From Viscum album (Eukaryota > Streptophyta > Magnoliopsida > Santalales > Viscaceae): a DNA stretch of 64,000 nt. The position numbers and the translations under genes were made by a program. The stretch lies in contig OY728120.1 of assembly GCA_963277665.1 (NCBI GenBank), forward strand, positions 943,379,195 through 943,443,194, read 5' to 3'. Position 1 is the stretch's first letter. Every line of letters starts with the position of its first letter. Below are positions 36,480 to 49,700 of this stretch, one piece after another. The notes under the pieces were generated by a model. The model made no database searches, had not been told where the DNA came from, and saw only the letters and a program-made list of their open reading frames with translations.

Positions 36480-39290
36480 TAAGTACCTGACCATAAAACA
36501 TTACATAATATTTTGTTAATTCAAAAATTTTACTTTATTTCAGATTGATTTTTATAGGATTTCATATTATGAGAAATAGGTAAATATTTATAAATGACAT
36601 TCCTCATTAATATAAAGTGGATACTGCAGATATAGATTCCATTAATTCATAAATATTAGAAATTTAAAATAAAACTCTATTTCCTCATTTATGAAAAACA
36701 TTATAAATTTTTCTTGATTTTATGATTTATGTAACCTATACATATACACTATGAAAATAATATAAAAAAATGTGATGAACTAAAAAACCTCAGTAAGGGT
36801 CATAATGAAAGACAATAATTACTCCTGTGAAAACATGTAAACCCATTAAATTCATTTTCTTGAAAACTCATTAAAAAGAATAGAAATATAATAAATATTC
36901 AATGGAAAATCAATACCATATCACTCTTACATTGAAACATAAAAATTAAATAAACTTATGGCCTAATTCCATCTATAGAGTACACATGGCATTTGAGATC
37001 TATAACGGGTCTCACCCGTCATATCTTGAGCAATAACGTGGATCAACCCCTTCGACTTTGAGCTATATTGGGGAAAACCAATCATATATTCATATACAAT
37101 AGGATCAACGCAAAATAAACAATATTCAAGGAACATATAATGAATAAAATACTTCAAAAATCCACGAAACACATGAGTAATACACTTCCAGATAACAAAA
37201 TACCCTATTCTTGTAAAAATCACAAATAAAATAAAAAAGCAACATGCATAACAATGAAATCATTTTCTTTGGCAAGAATGATTTAAAAATTTAAATAAAA
37301 CATTAATATTTTAACGATTCAAAAAATTGGGAAATTCCAATCATTCTATATTTGTTAAAAAAACATTCCATTCTAATATTATTCATTTATAAATTAAAAT
37401 TTGATTTGTAAGGAAAAGTATCATACATGGGGTTCAATTTAATTCAAACTTGTTCAAAACTCATGAACAACAATTTTAAAAGTGTTATTAATTTATTACA
37501 TAGAAATAATCATGTTTATGGAACCTTATATGACCATCTTTCTACCCATTTATTAACCACATTTAGTTATTTTGATTGTTTTGGGTGTGTTCGCCTCATG
37601 GTTTCATGGTCAGTTTATTATGGACTACCTTTTCAAAAAGAAATAATACTATAAAAGTGAGAACATATATATTTATGTTATTTTATACAATTACATCTAA
37701 ATATATACAATCCATTATATTGGAAAAATTGAAATGGAAACTCCTCATCTACAAAGGTATTAAATTGACACACCCTATATTATGATTTAATTATTAACAA
37801 TAATATAAGAAAATAAGAGATTTGATGTGGAATAAACCATTAACATAATAATATTATTTTATAAATATGATATTAGAGATATCATGTAATATTGGATTGG
37901 GTTCCAGGATTTGGTATAAGTAAGAAATAATTTAATAATAAATATCGAGGACTTTACCTCTTCAATATTTCTCTTTGAGAACCTCTTTATAGATATTAAA
38001 ATTAGTCTTTTTATTAGAGCAGAAGCACTATAATTTGACAAGGGATAAGGGGAATATAATTTTGAAGAGTATTGTTGAGGAATAAGAATTATGGTGATTA
38101 AAATTTGTTATGGGATGAGTCTCCTTTTATAATTGACTAGAAGGGTTATTTAGGATTTACTCAATATATTAAAATATAGTAAGAATAATATATTGTTAAG
38201 GACTTATTAAATGACTAAAAAAATAGGAGATCACAATTTTTGACCAAATAACATTATATTTATCCTTTTTCAAAATTATTGAGATTTTTAAATCATTTAA
38301 TAAATTATATTATTCATGAAAACGAGTTTTTTTAAAATAAAAAACTATTCATAACTATGACATTAAGCACAACAAAAAAAGTCTCAAATTCAAATTAAAT
38401 ATTTTATTATATTCTAGAAATATTATACTTATCAAACTCTAATGGCTTGAAGGCCTTCATTTTTAATTTATTTTTGATAATACACCTTTCAAGGGGTAAG
38501 GTGGAACCCTTAAAAGGCCTGAAGGTGTAAGTATTACATGGAACACATGACTTAGAGGAATTCATTGCATGTAGGCTTCAAATATTACTAACAATATGGA
38601 CTGACTACTTGGAACTGCTCCAACCTAGATTCTTCATCATGACATCAACTCTCTACTTTCACATGGAAGTTCAACTATGCTTTCCCATGCTTGCACATGC
38701 TTATCCCGATGGAAGATTCCATACCCTCTCATTCTTGCAATCCATTTAGCTTCTTCTATGGTGAAAGCTCCTTGATCATCCTCCTATTAAAGTTTGTTAC
38801 ATGTAGGTTGTATGGTTTCATCAGCCGTTAGGGTGGCGTAATGGTGTTGAGGTGGCCCGAAGGCCTTACTAACCCAAATGCCTAGGTGGCCCAAAGGCCT
38901 TAAAGGACTCAGGGACAAAATTAGTGGGCGAAAGGCCCATACGAGGGAATATTCCCTGCTGCTATAGTGCCAAACAATGCATGCTATAGTACCTGATACA
39001 GTACCTCACATTTCCTGCTACAGTTCTACTACAGTAATACTACAATGTGGCTACAGTACCCGAAAATTAGCCTCTTCATGGATTTGATCTCGGGTCACCT
39101 GGATAATTACAACATAATTACTGTACAATACATTGAGGAAATTATTTTATTCCCTAGAAAAAAATAAATTCCTTGAAAAGAAATTCCTTTCTTTCAGTAC
39201 AATATTTATGTTTGATAAAATATTTTAGAAAGACATATATTAAAATATTATTCAATGCTATTATTTGTATTATATCTTGTATTTATCCTT
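36480..39290 (-). repeat. 5' LTR of the Tekay/Del-like element, interrupted
   Basis: Homologous to 28690-31827, from about 36500 (the TTTTACTTTATTTCAG region) to about 38425, then again near 39150-39230 (TTCCCTAGAAAAAAATAAATTCC, compare 30703). A non-homologous block at 38430-39110 interrupts it. The outer edge is not clear: about 800 bp of the other LTR has no obvious partner, so the end may be deleted or replaced by the C-rich block at 39320-39730. Confidence 0.65.
38430..39110. mobile_element. Insertion in the 5' LTR with AAGGCCTT and CTACAGTA words
   Basis: Absent from the other LTR. GC-richer than the flanks. Words like GAAGGCCTT occur at about 38450, 38514, 38858, 38892 and 38929, and CTACAGTA-like words at about 38960, 38983, 38995, 39018, 39028, 39040 and 39050. 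No coding motif, terminal inverted repeat or target duplication is obvious. It could be a solo LTR or a non-autonomous element; CTACAGTA clusters occur in some dicot LTRs (from memory). Confidence 0.5.
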
Positions 39291-39319
39291 CCATGTGTCA
39301 TAACTACATCTGTTCTCAC

Positions 39320-39770
39320 TAATGTGTCTCCCACCCCTTCAATTTTGCACCCACACCCCCGACTCTCTATATGGATACCTCCCCCAAACCCTAACCCTCC
39401 TCCCTAGAATCTCATCTCAAAGCTCTGCCACTTATATATCCCTCTCCCCTCCTTCCCCCAGTCATATCCTCTATCCAGCCTCTATCCCGTCTCCTCCGAT
39501 CACATCTACCTCATACTCCTCAAATTCCTCCCCACCTCCTTCTCCACCATGTTTTCCTCGTCCTCAATCTCCCCCTTCACACACCAACCCCCAGTATACC
39601 ATCTCCAAAAAACAACCTTTTTTTCTCAGATGGATTTTCTTCACAAATCGTCATCCTCTTATCATTCCTCCATGTTGTTCAATCTCACATCCAGCCTCAC
39701 TATTTCAAGGACAACTCCCTCTGTGAATTTCGAATGTGGTATCAAAAATTTAACTGACTGATTGTCCCCC
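39320..39770 (+). other. Pyrimidine-rich block with the longest open frame of the window
   Basis: The + strand is strongly C/T-rich. A 134-codon frame runs 39322-39726 with a Ser/Pro-rich product full of PSPP and SPPPSPP runs and no known domain. Plant LTR R/U5 segments and 5' leaders are commonly pyrimidine-rich with CCCTAACCCT-like text, as seen here near 39391. I therefore read it as leader or LTR sequence; a low stop content is expected of such composition. A real proline-rich exon is possible but has no supporting splice or homology evidence. Confidence 0.4.
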
Positions 39771-40122
39771 AATCGATTTCTCTAATTTCATCATTATTTT
39801 AATATTCTTCATCTATTTGATCCATCTTTCAATAATCTTTATCACATTTAATGCACTATCAACATCAATATATTTAGTTTTAATTTGGATGATTTCGAAA
39901 ACCAAAATAAAAAGTATTTCATAAATCTATTTCTAACTCTAATCAATTTTAATTTTTCTATTATCATACTTAATGCATTTTTTAGAAAAGAAAATTAATA
40001 ATTATTATTCTTCCAATGTTACAGGATGTGAAAAAATTCATTGATTACCCCATCATATTCAAATATAATGTAAATTGAAACCCCAATGTGGCATATCACT
40101 AAAGCCTTCATGTTGAGTTCTT

Positions 40123-40134
40123 TCTCTGATACCA
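40123..40134 (-). other. Primer-binding-site-like sequence
   Basis: The minus strand reads TGGTATCAGAGA, 11 of 12 matching the initiator-tRNA-Met site TGGTATCAGAGC. If real, an LTR should end just above it (about 40136 upward) and an element body should run downward. The LTR edge is not identified, so this may belong to a second, largely deleted minus-strand gypsy element or be fortuitous. Confidence 0.4.
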
Positions 40135-40429
40135 CATTTTAGTTTTAGAAAACATCTCTTGTGTCTTATTCCTACACTGATTTTATCATACTCAAATTCA
40201 CCAGCACTTTCTTTCATCACTATATCTGATTACAAACATTCCATCAAGTGTCTATTACAATACTCTAATAATCATGATATAATCCATTTTATCCTTTAAA
40301 ATGTAATTCCTAATGGTATTTGGTAGTATTATTAATATATTTCAACTGACATCCCATCTTTTTGACAGAAATTTTTTATTCCTAGATTTATTTATAAATT
40401 CATTATCTAGATTCTATCATATTATAATA

Positions 40430-43250
40430 CCTACAACATAATACATGACAAATATATATCTATTAATATATTAATAGTTTAATTTCTGTTTAAATACTTC
40501 ATTTGAACTTAGTTTTACAATAACTTAATTATTGATGTTTTGTGAAAAAAATTATTTTTAGGAATCTCTTATCTTTAAATTTTTCAGGGATTATGAATTT
40601 TTTTTAAATTAGAATTTTATAGGATAATGTGGTCAGGAAAAAAATTAGAAATAACTATTGTGACATTTTATTTCATACTTGGAATGATTATCCATCTTTT
40701 ATTTATTTTCATGTTTTCGCCACATACATTTTATTTTAGGTGTTATTATATTATTCGTTATTCTTCAATTAATGTTTCCATTAATATGTTATTTTTTCAG
40801 ATATTTTCTGAATTAATTCAAAATATCATGTAGAAGGTATAATTGATGTAGATTAGAAAATTGTTTTTCCTCCATATTTCCCCTTTGTTAACGTATAGAT
40901 TGATTTTTAGATGAATATTCCAAGTTATGTAACATCATCAATATATCATTGATGGACTTCTGTTCAAAATTAAATATCTATGTTCCTTATTAAATTAACA
41001 ATATTTATATTACATGATAAATTCATGACAATCATATAATATTCCTTTACCTTCAATCATTTTCATTCCACGCAAAAAGCTCTCATATAATCTAATATTC
41101 CATAAAAGTTTCACCCCTACAATTTTTCTAATTCAAAATCCTATAGTTATTATATCTATGGAGGTTTCATGATAATTCCATACAGCTAGAGTTTTTTTGG
41201 GAATTTACGATTTGTTCTGTCATGTTCTATTTAGGAAAAAATTATTTTAATATTTGATTTTTTTAAATCATTCATGGTATTGTGGGAGCCTTCATTTAAT
41301 TTTAATGACCATGTGTGGTTGGATGACTCAAGATCCAAGGGCCACAATACATATATATAAATTTATTAGTATACTGGGTTTAGTTCGTTTATATTTTAGT
41401 AAATTATTCTCTATAGGTTTCTCTTTATTTTTCTGTTTTCAATTAACGAATGATGTTGTTATTTTATTTCAATTTCTAGGAATTTAAAGATATATAATTT
41501 TATTAGGTACATGATATGAATATTATGAGTAATATGAAAATTTGAGTTTCAATTACCTAAAGAAACATATTATTTACTAGAATACTTTAAAAATGAAAAT
41601 ATCTTATGTTTGAGATGATTATATAATAACTACAAATCAAACATGGTGATTCTAATGAATTATACGACATGATGACATGTAGAAAACAAAAAAAATAATC
41701 AGAAAAATATAACCTTTATGCTTCTATTCAGTCACCTTAACTGAATTATTTTTTGGTATTAGGGCTTGTAACATGCCATGTTTTATTCACATAATACCAA
41801 GATGACAACATATGGTGTAACCCTTAACATTTACAACTGGGATAAAATATTTTTACCTAATCCCATATAGCATATTTTCTGATACATTATTTGGAAACTA
41901 ATTATTTTTATTCATTTCAACATCAAAGAAATTAGATGTTCCATGTGCACAGGTCAATTGAAAACCTGTATTGAAATGGTTAAGTTATAGCACTCAAGGA
42001 TAAGGGATGATGATAAAAAAATTTCTTTTTCCCCGTTATCCTAAAAAATTAAACTTCATTTAATTCTTTTTGGTAAAATACATCTTCACTATTTTTTTAT
42101 TTATTTCTATTATATGATCATATAATTGATAAAAATAATAAATACCTCATATTCCTCTATCAGATTTATATAATATGTGCATGTATGGAATATAAATTTT
42201 AATAAATAAACTGTAGGGTTATGATTCATTGAATCTCATCCACTTAATTTTTTTTAATGAAATTAAATTTGTTTTGATGAAAGTCTAATTTTTCGGTTTA
42301 TAGTGGTCATGAAAAATGGAATTAATTGATGTGACGTTTTACTTCTTACCTAGTAAAAATATACCACTTTCATGTCCTGCCAGATTTTTCCCACATCCAT
42401 TTAAGTTTAGATGTGCTAATAATAGAATTTATTCTTATATTGATAATTCCATTAACATTATTTATATTCATAATTGTTATGAATTAATTTTTAATATGGT
42501 ATAGAAGGTATAAATAAATTAAATTAGGAAATCATTTTTTTGTTCAACATCCCATGTATTTCTATAGAGATTTCTTATCAGATGCAGATTCCATGTTAAG
42601 TGAAATTTTCAATGTATCATTGATGTCATAATATTCAATGGTAAAAATATATATTAACTATTCCACTTGTATCCTTTATATTATATACACAATCCATGAT
42701 TATCATATGATATTTCTATATCGTCAATGATTTTTTCACTGGTGCAGTGCCCACAATAAATCTACACTTCCATAAAATATTCCTCACAATCTTTTTTATA
42801 ATGCAACTTATTAGGATATATTGTATCCTTTAGAAGTTTCTATGAAATCCATGTATCACGTGTGTTGTATTCCATTTACTATTTTTTTATTTCACGATAT
42901 TTTTAGGAGATAGGTGTTTTAATGTTTGAATTTCCTTTTAAAAAAACTCTCATGGTATTAATGGAATGTTGTTTTAATTTCAAATACCATGTGGTTGGAT
43001 GCATTTAGAGACTAGGGATGAAACACATCTACATAAATTATTTAGTTGGGCTGGTTGTGTTCGTTCATGTTTTCGTAATTTATTTTTGTGTGTGTTAATA
43101 TTCTTATTTTTTCAATTATAATAATTAGTTTTCATTTTTTGTGCTATTTTAGGCACATGACATATGTAATATTATTAGTTTCATGATATATATTTTTCAT
43201 GTATGATTGGGAAATTTTGTTTCAATTTTTTGTAGAAATATATCATCTAG
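40430..43250 (+). repeat. Tandem duplication, period about 1.68 kb
   Basis: Unit 1 (about 40430-41560) and unit 2 (about 42110-43250) align: GTGGTCAGGAAAAAAATTAG (40629) with GTGGTCATGAAAAATGGAATT (42303); TGTGACATTTTATTTC (40659) with TGTGACGTTTTACTTC (42329); TCATGTAGAAGGTATAA with ATGGTATAGAAGGTATAA; TTCATGGTATT (41272) with CTCATGGTATT (42950); CCATGTGTGGTTGGATG (41309) with CCATGTGGTTGGATG (42988). Both units keep a short + frame with partly similar peptides (40627-40833 and 42316-42504), but no known domain. Sequence between units (41560-42110) has a weaker partner after 43250. Confidence 0.7.
41754..41765 (+). other. Primer-binding-site-like sequence, + strand
   Basis: TGGTATTAGGGC differs from TGGTATCAGAGC at two positions, both transitions, and is followed by TTGTAAC, comparable to the TTAGGTT context seen after such sites. 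It lies between the two units of the 1.68-kb duplication, which would then be LTR-like. Chance is not excluded in AT-rich DNA. Confidence 0.25.
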
Positions 43251-43839
43251 AAGAACAGTCGATCAATGAAATACAACAACAAATTACAACTCAAGGCCAT
43301 CTATTATTTTTACCTAACTCCAAATGTAGTTTTGTTTTACACAAGCACTGGTTTTTAGGTTTTTGAAACTCAATTTCATAAGTTATATAATTTTTTTAAT
43401 GTCTATTATAGAATTCATCTCTCCTTTATATTGTTTCTTTATATATTTACTGAATGTACGATTTCTTTCATTACTTACATTTTGGTGCATGTATGTATCA
43501 TATTCATATTTTTAGTATAGTTTCCCAAATTTAACACACTATAATTAACTTAAATACATATGTGAGAAAATAACATATAATTATATGCAAGAATTACACC
43601 AACAATGACAAAATTGAATGATTCCTCAAAATTTATTTGGTCTATTCCTCTAACGATCTATGATATATTAATAATAGCGGATATTAAAAATAAATAATAA
43701 CTAACTAATATGAAAACATCAAATACTTATAAATGAATTTTTAAAAATTATAATGGTACAATTTTTTTTAGAATATATTATTATGTAATTTATTTCTTTA
43801 TACACAAGGTCCAAAAAATCAGAGGAATCTAGGAATTTA

Positions 43840-44780
43840 GGTATGGGTTTCATGTCACAAATTTTCACCAATTTTGAAATGTTACTTTACATAAACCATG
43901 TTTTATTTGTAATGGTTTATCTAATAAATAATTAATATTTTCTATCATGATACTTTCATTAATCAAGGTTATCATATTTAAATTTGAAATCATTTTTTCA
44001 TGATGTTTTGAATAAATATATTATATGGCTGTAAGGATATTAGGTCTAAAATTTTCACCCCTTGGAACATATTTATTATCACACACAATCTTTTATTTGT
44101 AATGGTGTATCTTATCTCCCATTATTTTTTTCATGATCGTATCATTTTTCATAATATTTAATATTTCATTTTAAATCATATCCTTCAAGGGGGTTTGAAT
44201 CCATAGAATCTATTATTATATGGTGTTCTTTTCCTCAACTTTCAATTCGTTGCGAAATGTTTATTCTATACACCATTTTTTTCCAAGTTTGGTGTACTTA
44301 TTTCCTCTTTTATATTTCATATAATTATATTCTTATTATCATTGGTTTTTAATATACCATTTTAAATTATATACTTAATGTGATTTTTATTAAAATGTTT
44401 ATAATCCCATAATGGTTATTTGAATCTTTCTAAATTCCATGAGACATTTTTGATCTTCTTATTCATCACTTATTCTATATAGTTTATTAAGTATTATATT
44501 TTCCATAAATTATAATGAATATAAGTCATTTCACTATATTTTAATTTTATGATATCCGTCATATGTTCTTTTTTATTCTGATGTCACCACTACAATAATG
44601 GTTTTTACATATCAATTTATCTTCATTGAGATATTATTTGTATACACCATGTGTTTTAATTTCTTATAATATATAATTTTCATATATTTCATTTCAAATA
44701 TACTCACACTAATTTATTTTAATGTATTATACATTTGGAAACCCATCACTAACTGTTTCTATCCAATTCACGATATATTT
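43840..44780 (+). repeat. Diverged satellite-like array, ~190-bp monomers
   Basis: About five monomers. Anchors: TTTTATTTGTAATGGTTTATC at 43901 and TTTTATTTGTAATGGTGTATC at 44091, both preceded by AAATTTTCACC; then a related TTTGGTGTACTTATTTCC near 44288 and weaker copies near 44475 and 44650. Monomer ends share ATTTCATTTTAAATCATATC-like text at about 44165, 44355, 44540 and 44690. Spacing is 185-195 bp. The length matches common plant centromeric or heterochromatic satellites. Confidence 0.6.
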
Positions 44781-46700
44781 TAGGTTTAAATTGTTTCCCA
44801 ATTACATTCTATTATAAACACTCTAAATTCAATTCCTTTGAAATAAATAATTTTATATAATTCAACAAAGGTGGAAAACAAATTATTGATAAACAAATTA
44901 TAAGGAATGAACAACATGGTTTCTAAATGATGTGTTTTCTAAGGAATCCACTTATATGATTTCATTACAATACAATGGTAAAAAATAACACTAGTAAAAA
45001 CGATAACATTATCATGTTTATTTTATTTTAAAAACAAGATGGCCTGATTATTTATTCCCCTTTTCCATGTGTAAATGATTTCCACATTCAAATATTTATA
45101 CTCCAACATTATTGATTAGTGTTAACCTAGATTTCATAAATCAATTGATAATGGAATTTATTGACTTAACCTTATACCCCATTCTCTATATAATGATAGT
45201 TTGAGGGATGATATCATATTAAAGATTTCCATTTATTAATTTGAGATATATTTAAAATTCATAAACCTTTTATCCCAATATTAATCTTTATAGATTACTA
45301 GGTAATATTGTAAATGTATAATAAACTTATTGAACATAATTTTCATTTAGTGATGCATGGTTATTTATAATATAAAGATTCCATAATAGAACTTATATGA
45401 AAATATATATTTGGCAGTTTTATGTTTGAATAAAAATTAAAAACATTTCTTATACATATATACTTTACAGTAATATCATGATGTCTATGAACATGATATA
45501 TATGATTATGGAATGGAATTATTTCGTAACCTTTAAGTATTGCGTCACTAAGGATGTAGGTATTGTTATTCATGTGATTTTTTTAATTTCAATTTTAATC
45601 CCTAGATAGATTATGCTCTTAACATAATTGTTTTGTGGAATTATCTTGAATATATATTAAAACCATATTACTTATTCTAATGGACATATAACTTATGATC
45701 TCCTATTGTAAGTACTTATATTTTACGTCATTGAGAATTTTACGACACCTCTTCTTCTTTCTGTTTCGAAATGATATAATGAAAATTATTACCCATGATA
45801 TTATTATAATATTATGATGAGTATATTTTAATCGGTGATATTGAAGACCTATTATGGATTAATTAGTATTTTATATAGTGGTAAAAAGTTTAATTTACTG
45901 GGAAAGAATTATTAGATCATAGTTAAATGTTTTTATAAATATCTAAATATATATACCTAAAAATCATTTTAATGTATGTGTAATAATATTTTAATCTATA
46001 ATGAAAATATTGATTGTTAAAAATTGGTTATATTAGTTGATTTAAAAGAATATTTGTGATAAATTAGATTATTATACCCGATTCTTGGAATTATGGTTTG
46101 GGGGATTAACGTTGGTATGGAAATATTGTTTAAAAAATATTATATGTTTGGGTGATTTTTAAAAATGATTTAACGTTTCGTAATTTATGGTTTATCATAA
46201 TATTAAATCTATATATAACTTTTTATGATTTTTGGAAATATAAATATATTTTTTATCTCATTTATGGATTATGATAAGAGAAATTTTGAGAAATTCCATT
46301 GGATTATTAAAATAGATAATACTATGTATAAGATAATAACATGGTGTTTTTTCATAAAGATATTGCGTGGATTTATATAAATAATCTAACATAATAAGAC
46401 TTTAAAAGAACGTAATATTTGAATGTAGATCAAATATGCACCATCAAAATTAAACGAACTACAAAATATTATTATTTTATAATCATTTAAAAGTTAATGT
46501 TGAATTGGAAGGTATCGATAAAAGTAATAAAACCATTAGATATATATAATTTCTATAATAAATTTAAATTTATTGATAATTTCATAATAAATAATCACTC
46601 AATTGTTTTCATAATGTCATTTTATTCATCAAAATACATTTTCTTCATAAAGGATTTTTATTTTATTTTTATGAAAAAGTTATAAAATTAATGTATTCAA
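44780..46700. other. AT-rich spacer
   Basis: No gene, array or terminal repeat seen. Short frames such as 45573-45361 on the minus strand look like chance. Confidence 0.5.
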
Positions 46701-49700
46701 CATTTTGAAATGTTATTTTATTATATGATTTTATTAAATCATCATATCAAATCTAATATAGGCTGAAATTTTAGGTTTTTATGAAATGATTTATTTTTCT
46801 ATAAATAGCGAAGAATACATATTATTTCAAATACTTTCACTTCCATTCTATAATCAAGTAATTTAAAAGAACAATTATATTTAATATTTTTTGTTAAACT
46901 AAAATATGATTCATTTTATTTAAAATAATTTACTTAACTTTATTTTTGTTAGGAATATTTAAAATTCTTGAAATAAGTCATTTTTTCTTTAATTAAATTC
47001 ATTATAAAAATGGGTTTTCATTGTATCACATTAATTTATATTAAAATTTTTTACCTACAATTATATAAATTTGATTTAGAAAAATATATAAAATATTTTA
47101 AATTATCTGTTTAAATATTTTAAAATAAGTCCCATTTTATATTTTTGTTTTTATAAAGAGTCAAATATAGTCAAAAACGTGACATAAGGTTTCAAAATCA
47201 ATCTAAATCAATAATTTATTTCAATTTAGGAAATATATTAGGCTATATATATCCCAAACTCTAATATATTTTAATTTTTGGTCATTTTACCTTTATTTGG
47301 GTAGTTATAATATTTTTAGTTATAAAAATTCCAAAAAATAACACTCTCATGAATTTCATATCTCTTAAATGATTACATAAGGATCAAAAGAGTATAAATT
47401 AATTTATAATTTTTTATATGAAATATGAATTAATTTTTTATCATGGTTGTACATTATTAATTTTAAGTGATTGAATAATTACAATAAATGTTATCATAAT
47501 ACAAACAAAGAACATGTGCATGAAATAGAAAATTTATGTAATTTTTTTAAAAAGTTCTAAATGTAATATATTTAGTTATTTATAGTACCCTATTAATATT
47601 ATAGATTAATATAACATATTTGGTATTAATTAAAGGTTTATATTGAAATTAAATTACAATATTAATTACATTGATGTAATATTAAAGGAACAGTTTCAAG
47701 GATCACATCAATGATATTTTATTTTAAATAATATTTTATTTATTATCTAAAAATCATAAAATCATGATAGAAAAGAAATATGATAAAAATGGTAAAAATA
47801 TTTAACCATTATACATTTAGGGGCTAAATATTAACTTGGATGTAAAATTTGACTCTATTATTGAACAACGCATTACCAGAGTTAAGGTTAAAATATGTTA
47901 ATGTACGGGTCAAACCAAAATTTTAGGTTTAAAATGTCATCTAACACTATATAAATTTAATTGGATGATTATATTTAGAATTTATCATATATTTTTTCAA
48001 ATATCTGTCTATTTGAAATCATTTTTCATGAGAATGATTTTCTTATATTTTATTTAATTATGAAATTCCATGTGTTCCAACCTGCTCCACTTATAAAAAG
48101 ACACACCCTCATTTCTATTGTTTTTCAAAAACGTAAGAAATTTAGCTTTACCATACCAAAAAAATATTATATTCTAAATTTTCATATACATATAAAAGTA
48201 GTTCATGTCTTCCTAAAATACCAATCAATGGGTCATTATGAAAGTATCTATAAATGTATACTGAAGAAGAAGAAATTGTATTACCCGATAATTCTCAATT
48301 TATCTCTACTTCTACGTCATAAAAATAAATTAAATTTATTATAAATGAATATATTAAGACTTATAAGTATAATTAATTGTTATTATTATTAAATAACCAC
48401 CAATAACCTCCCCCAATTCCCTAAAATATCAGTGAATGTATCACTCATGTGAACCTATGGACCACCACTTCCACATAGTGATACAGTTAGTTTTTCATTA
48501 TTAAACTTGATTGATGGTTGTTATGATGGGTTCAAATTTTATAAATTATACTTATGACTTAATTATTCTTCTTAAATTATAATTTCATATCTACCTTTTT
48601 ACTCTTTTAATCAGTTGGAGAATTATGACGTCGCTCATGCATGTGTGTGGACTACCACCTCCACGAAGCAATGTGATTCGTTTTTCAATTCCACATTACA
48701 AAATGGTAATAAATATATAATTTATTAATATATATTATATAATAATGATTAATAAATGGGTAATAATATTTTACATTTCAGTTTTTTGGTCCATTGAAAA
48801 GTGGAAACAGTATTCATGTGTACGTACAGTTTTTCATTTCCATTAATGGTGTAAATCATTTTTCAATATATACCTTTCATGGATGACTAAAAATTTATAT
48901 ATAATCAATATCTATTATATTTAAGTAATTGCTAATTTTTTTAATGATTTTTTAAACATTATCAATGAAAAATGATATAACCTTCCAAACCAAAATTCAC
49001 ATGGAAAACAAAAGAGTTGACATCCAAAAACGATAATTTTAAAAAGGATCTATTAAGAAATTGGTTTTAAAATGTTCTAAGGGGATCATATATGATAACA
49101 TAAAAAATATAAATGATTATGGTATATAATTATGTTAAATTGTAATATATTATACAAGAGGTCATAGAACCTTTGATGAATTTCAAACATGAAGAAAAGT
49201 ATTTTGGATGGAACCTCATTTTAATAGGAATTGTTGTACCTGAATTTATAATGAAATATTTTATATAATACTGTTTTTTCAATACAATTAACTTTTATTC
49301 CCAAATAGTTTTTTATTAAGATTAAATGTATTATTTATTTTCCTAGATTTATGTACTCAAGAGACTGAATGAATAACTTTAATGAAAAACAAGTTTATTT
49401 CTTTAATAGATCCCAACGATTTTCCTTCTACATCAAATATTCCTAAAAATGATTAATTTTTTTATATTAATATATACATTTTTTAAAATTCCATTTTACC
49501 CATTCTTTAATTTTTATAAATTGGATAAAAATTAATCTTCTGATCATTTTCCAAATGAGGTAATTATTAATTTTTAATAAAAATTTAAAAGTAATTTTTG
49601 TTTTGATGTACGTGACATGAGAATAAGTTCCCACCATCTTGAATTATCAATGACATAAAGCAGAAACTAAAATTTTCCAAGGTTCTTTTAAAATAACTTT

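Larger units (their letters stand above)
28690..39290 (-). mobile_element. Degenerate Ty3-gypsy chromovirus, Tekay/Del-like, with both LTRs
   Basis: Minus-strand remnants run gag (about 36060-35290), protease (35160-34808), RT (34620-33880), RNase H (33800-33400), integrase (33060-32225) and chromodomain (31963-31898), which is the Ty3-gypsy order. The chromodomain end reads RNHKVEKATWES, matching the RNHxVEEATWE signature of the Tekay/Del lineage. Two long direct repeats flank the coding part: 28690-31827 and 36480-39290, aligned for example at GAGATCTATAGTGGGGCTCACCC (29190) and GAGATCTATAACGGGTCTCACCC (36993). The internal region of about 4.6 kb is slightly short, and every domain is split by stops or frameshifts. 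High LTR divergence by eye implies an old insertion. Confidence 0.88.
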
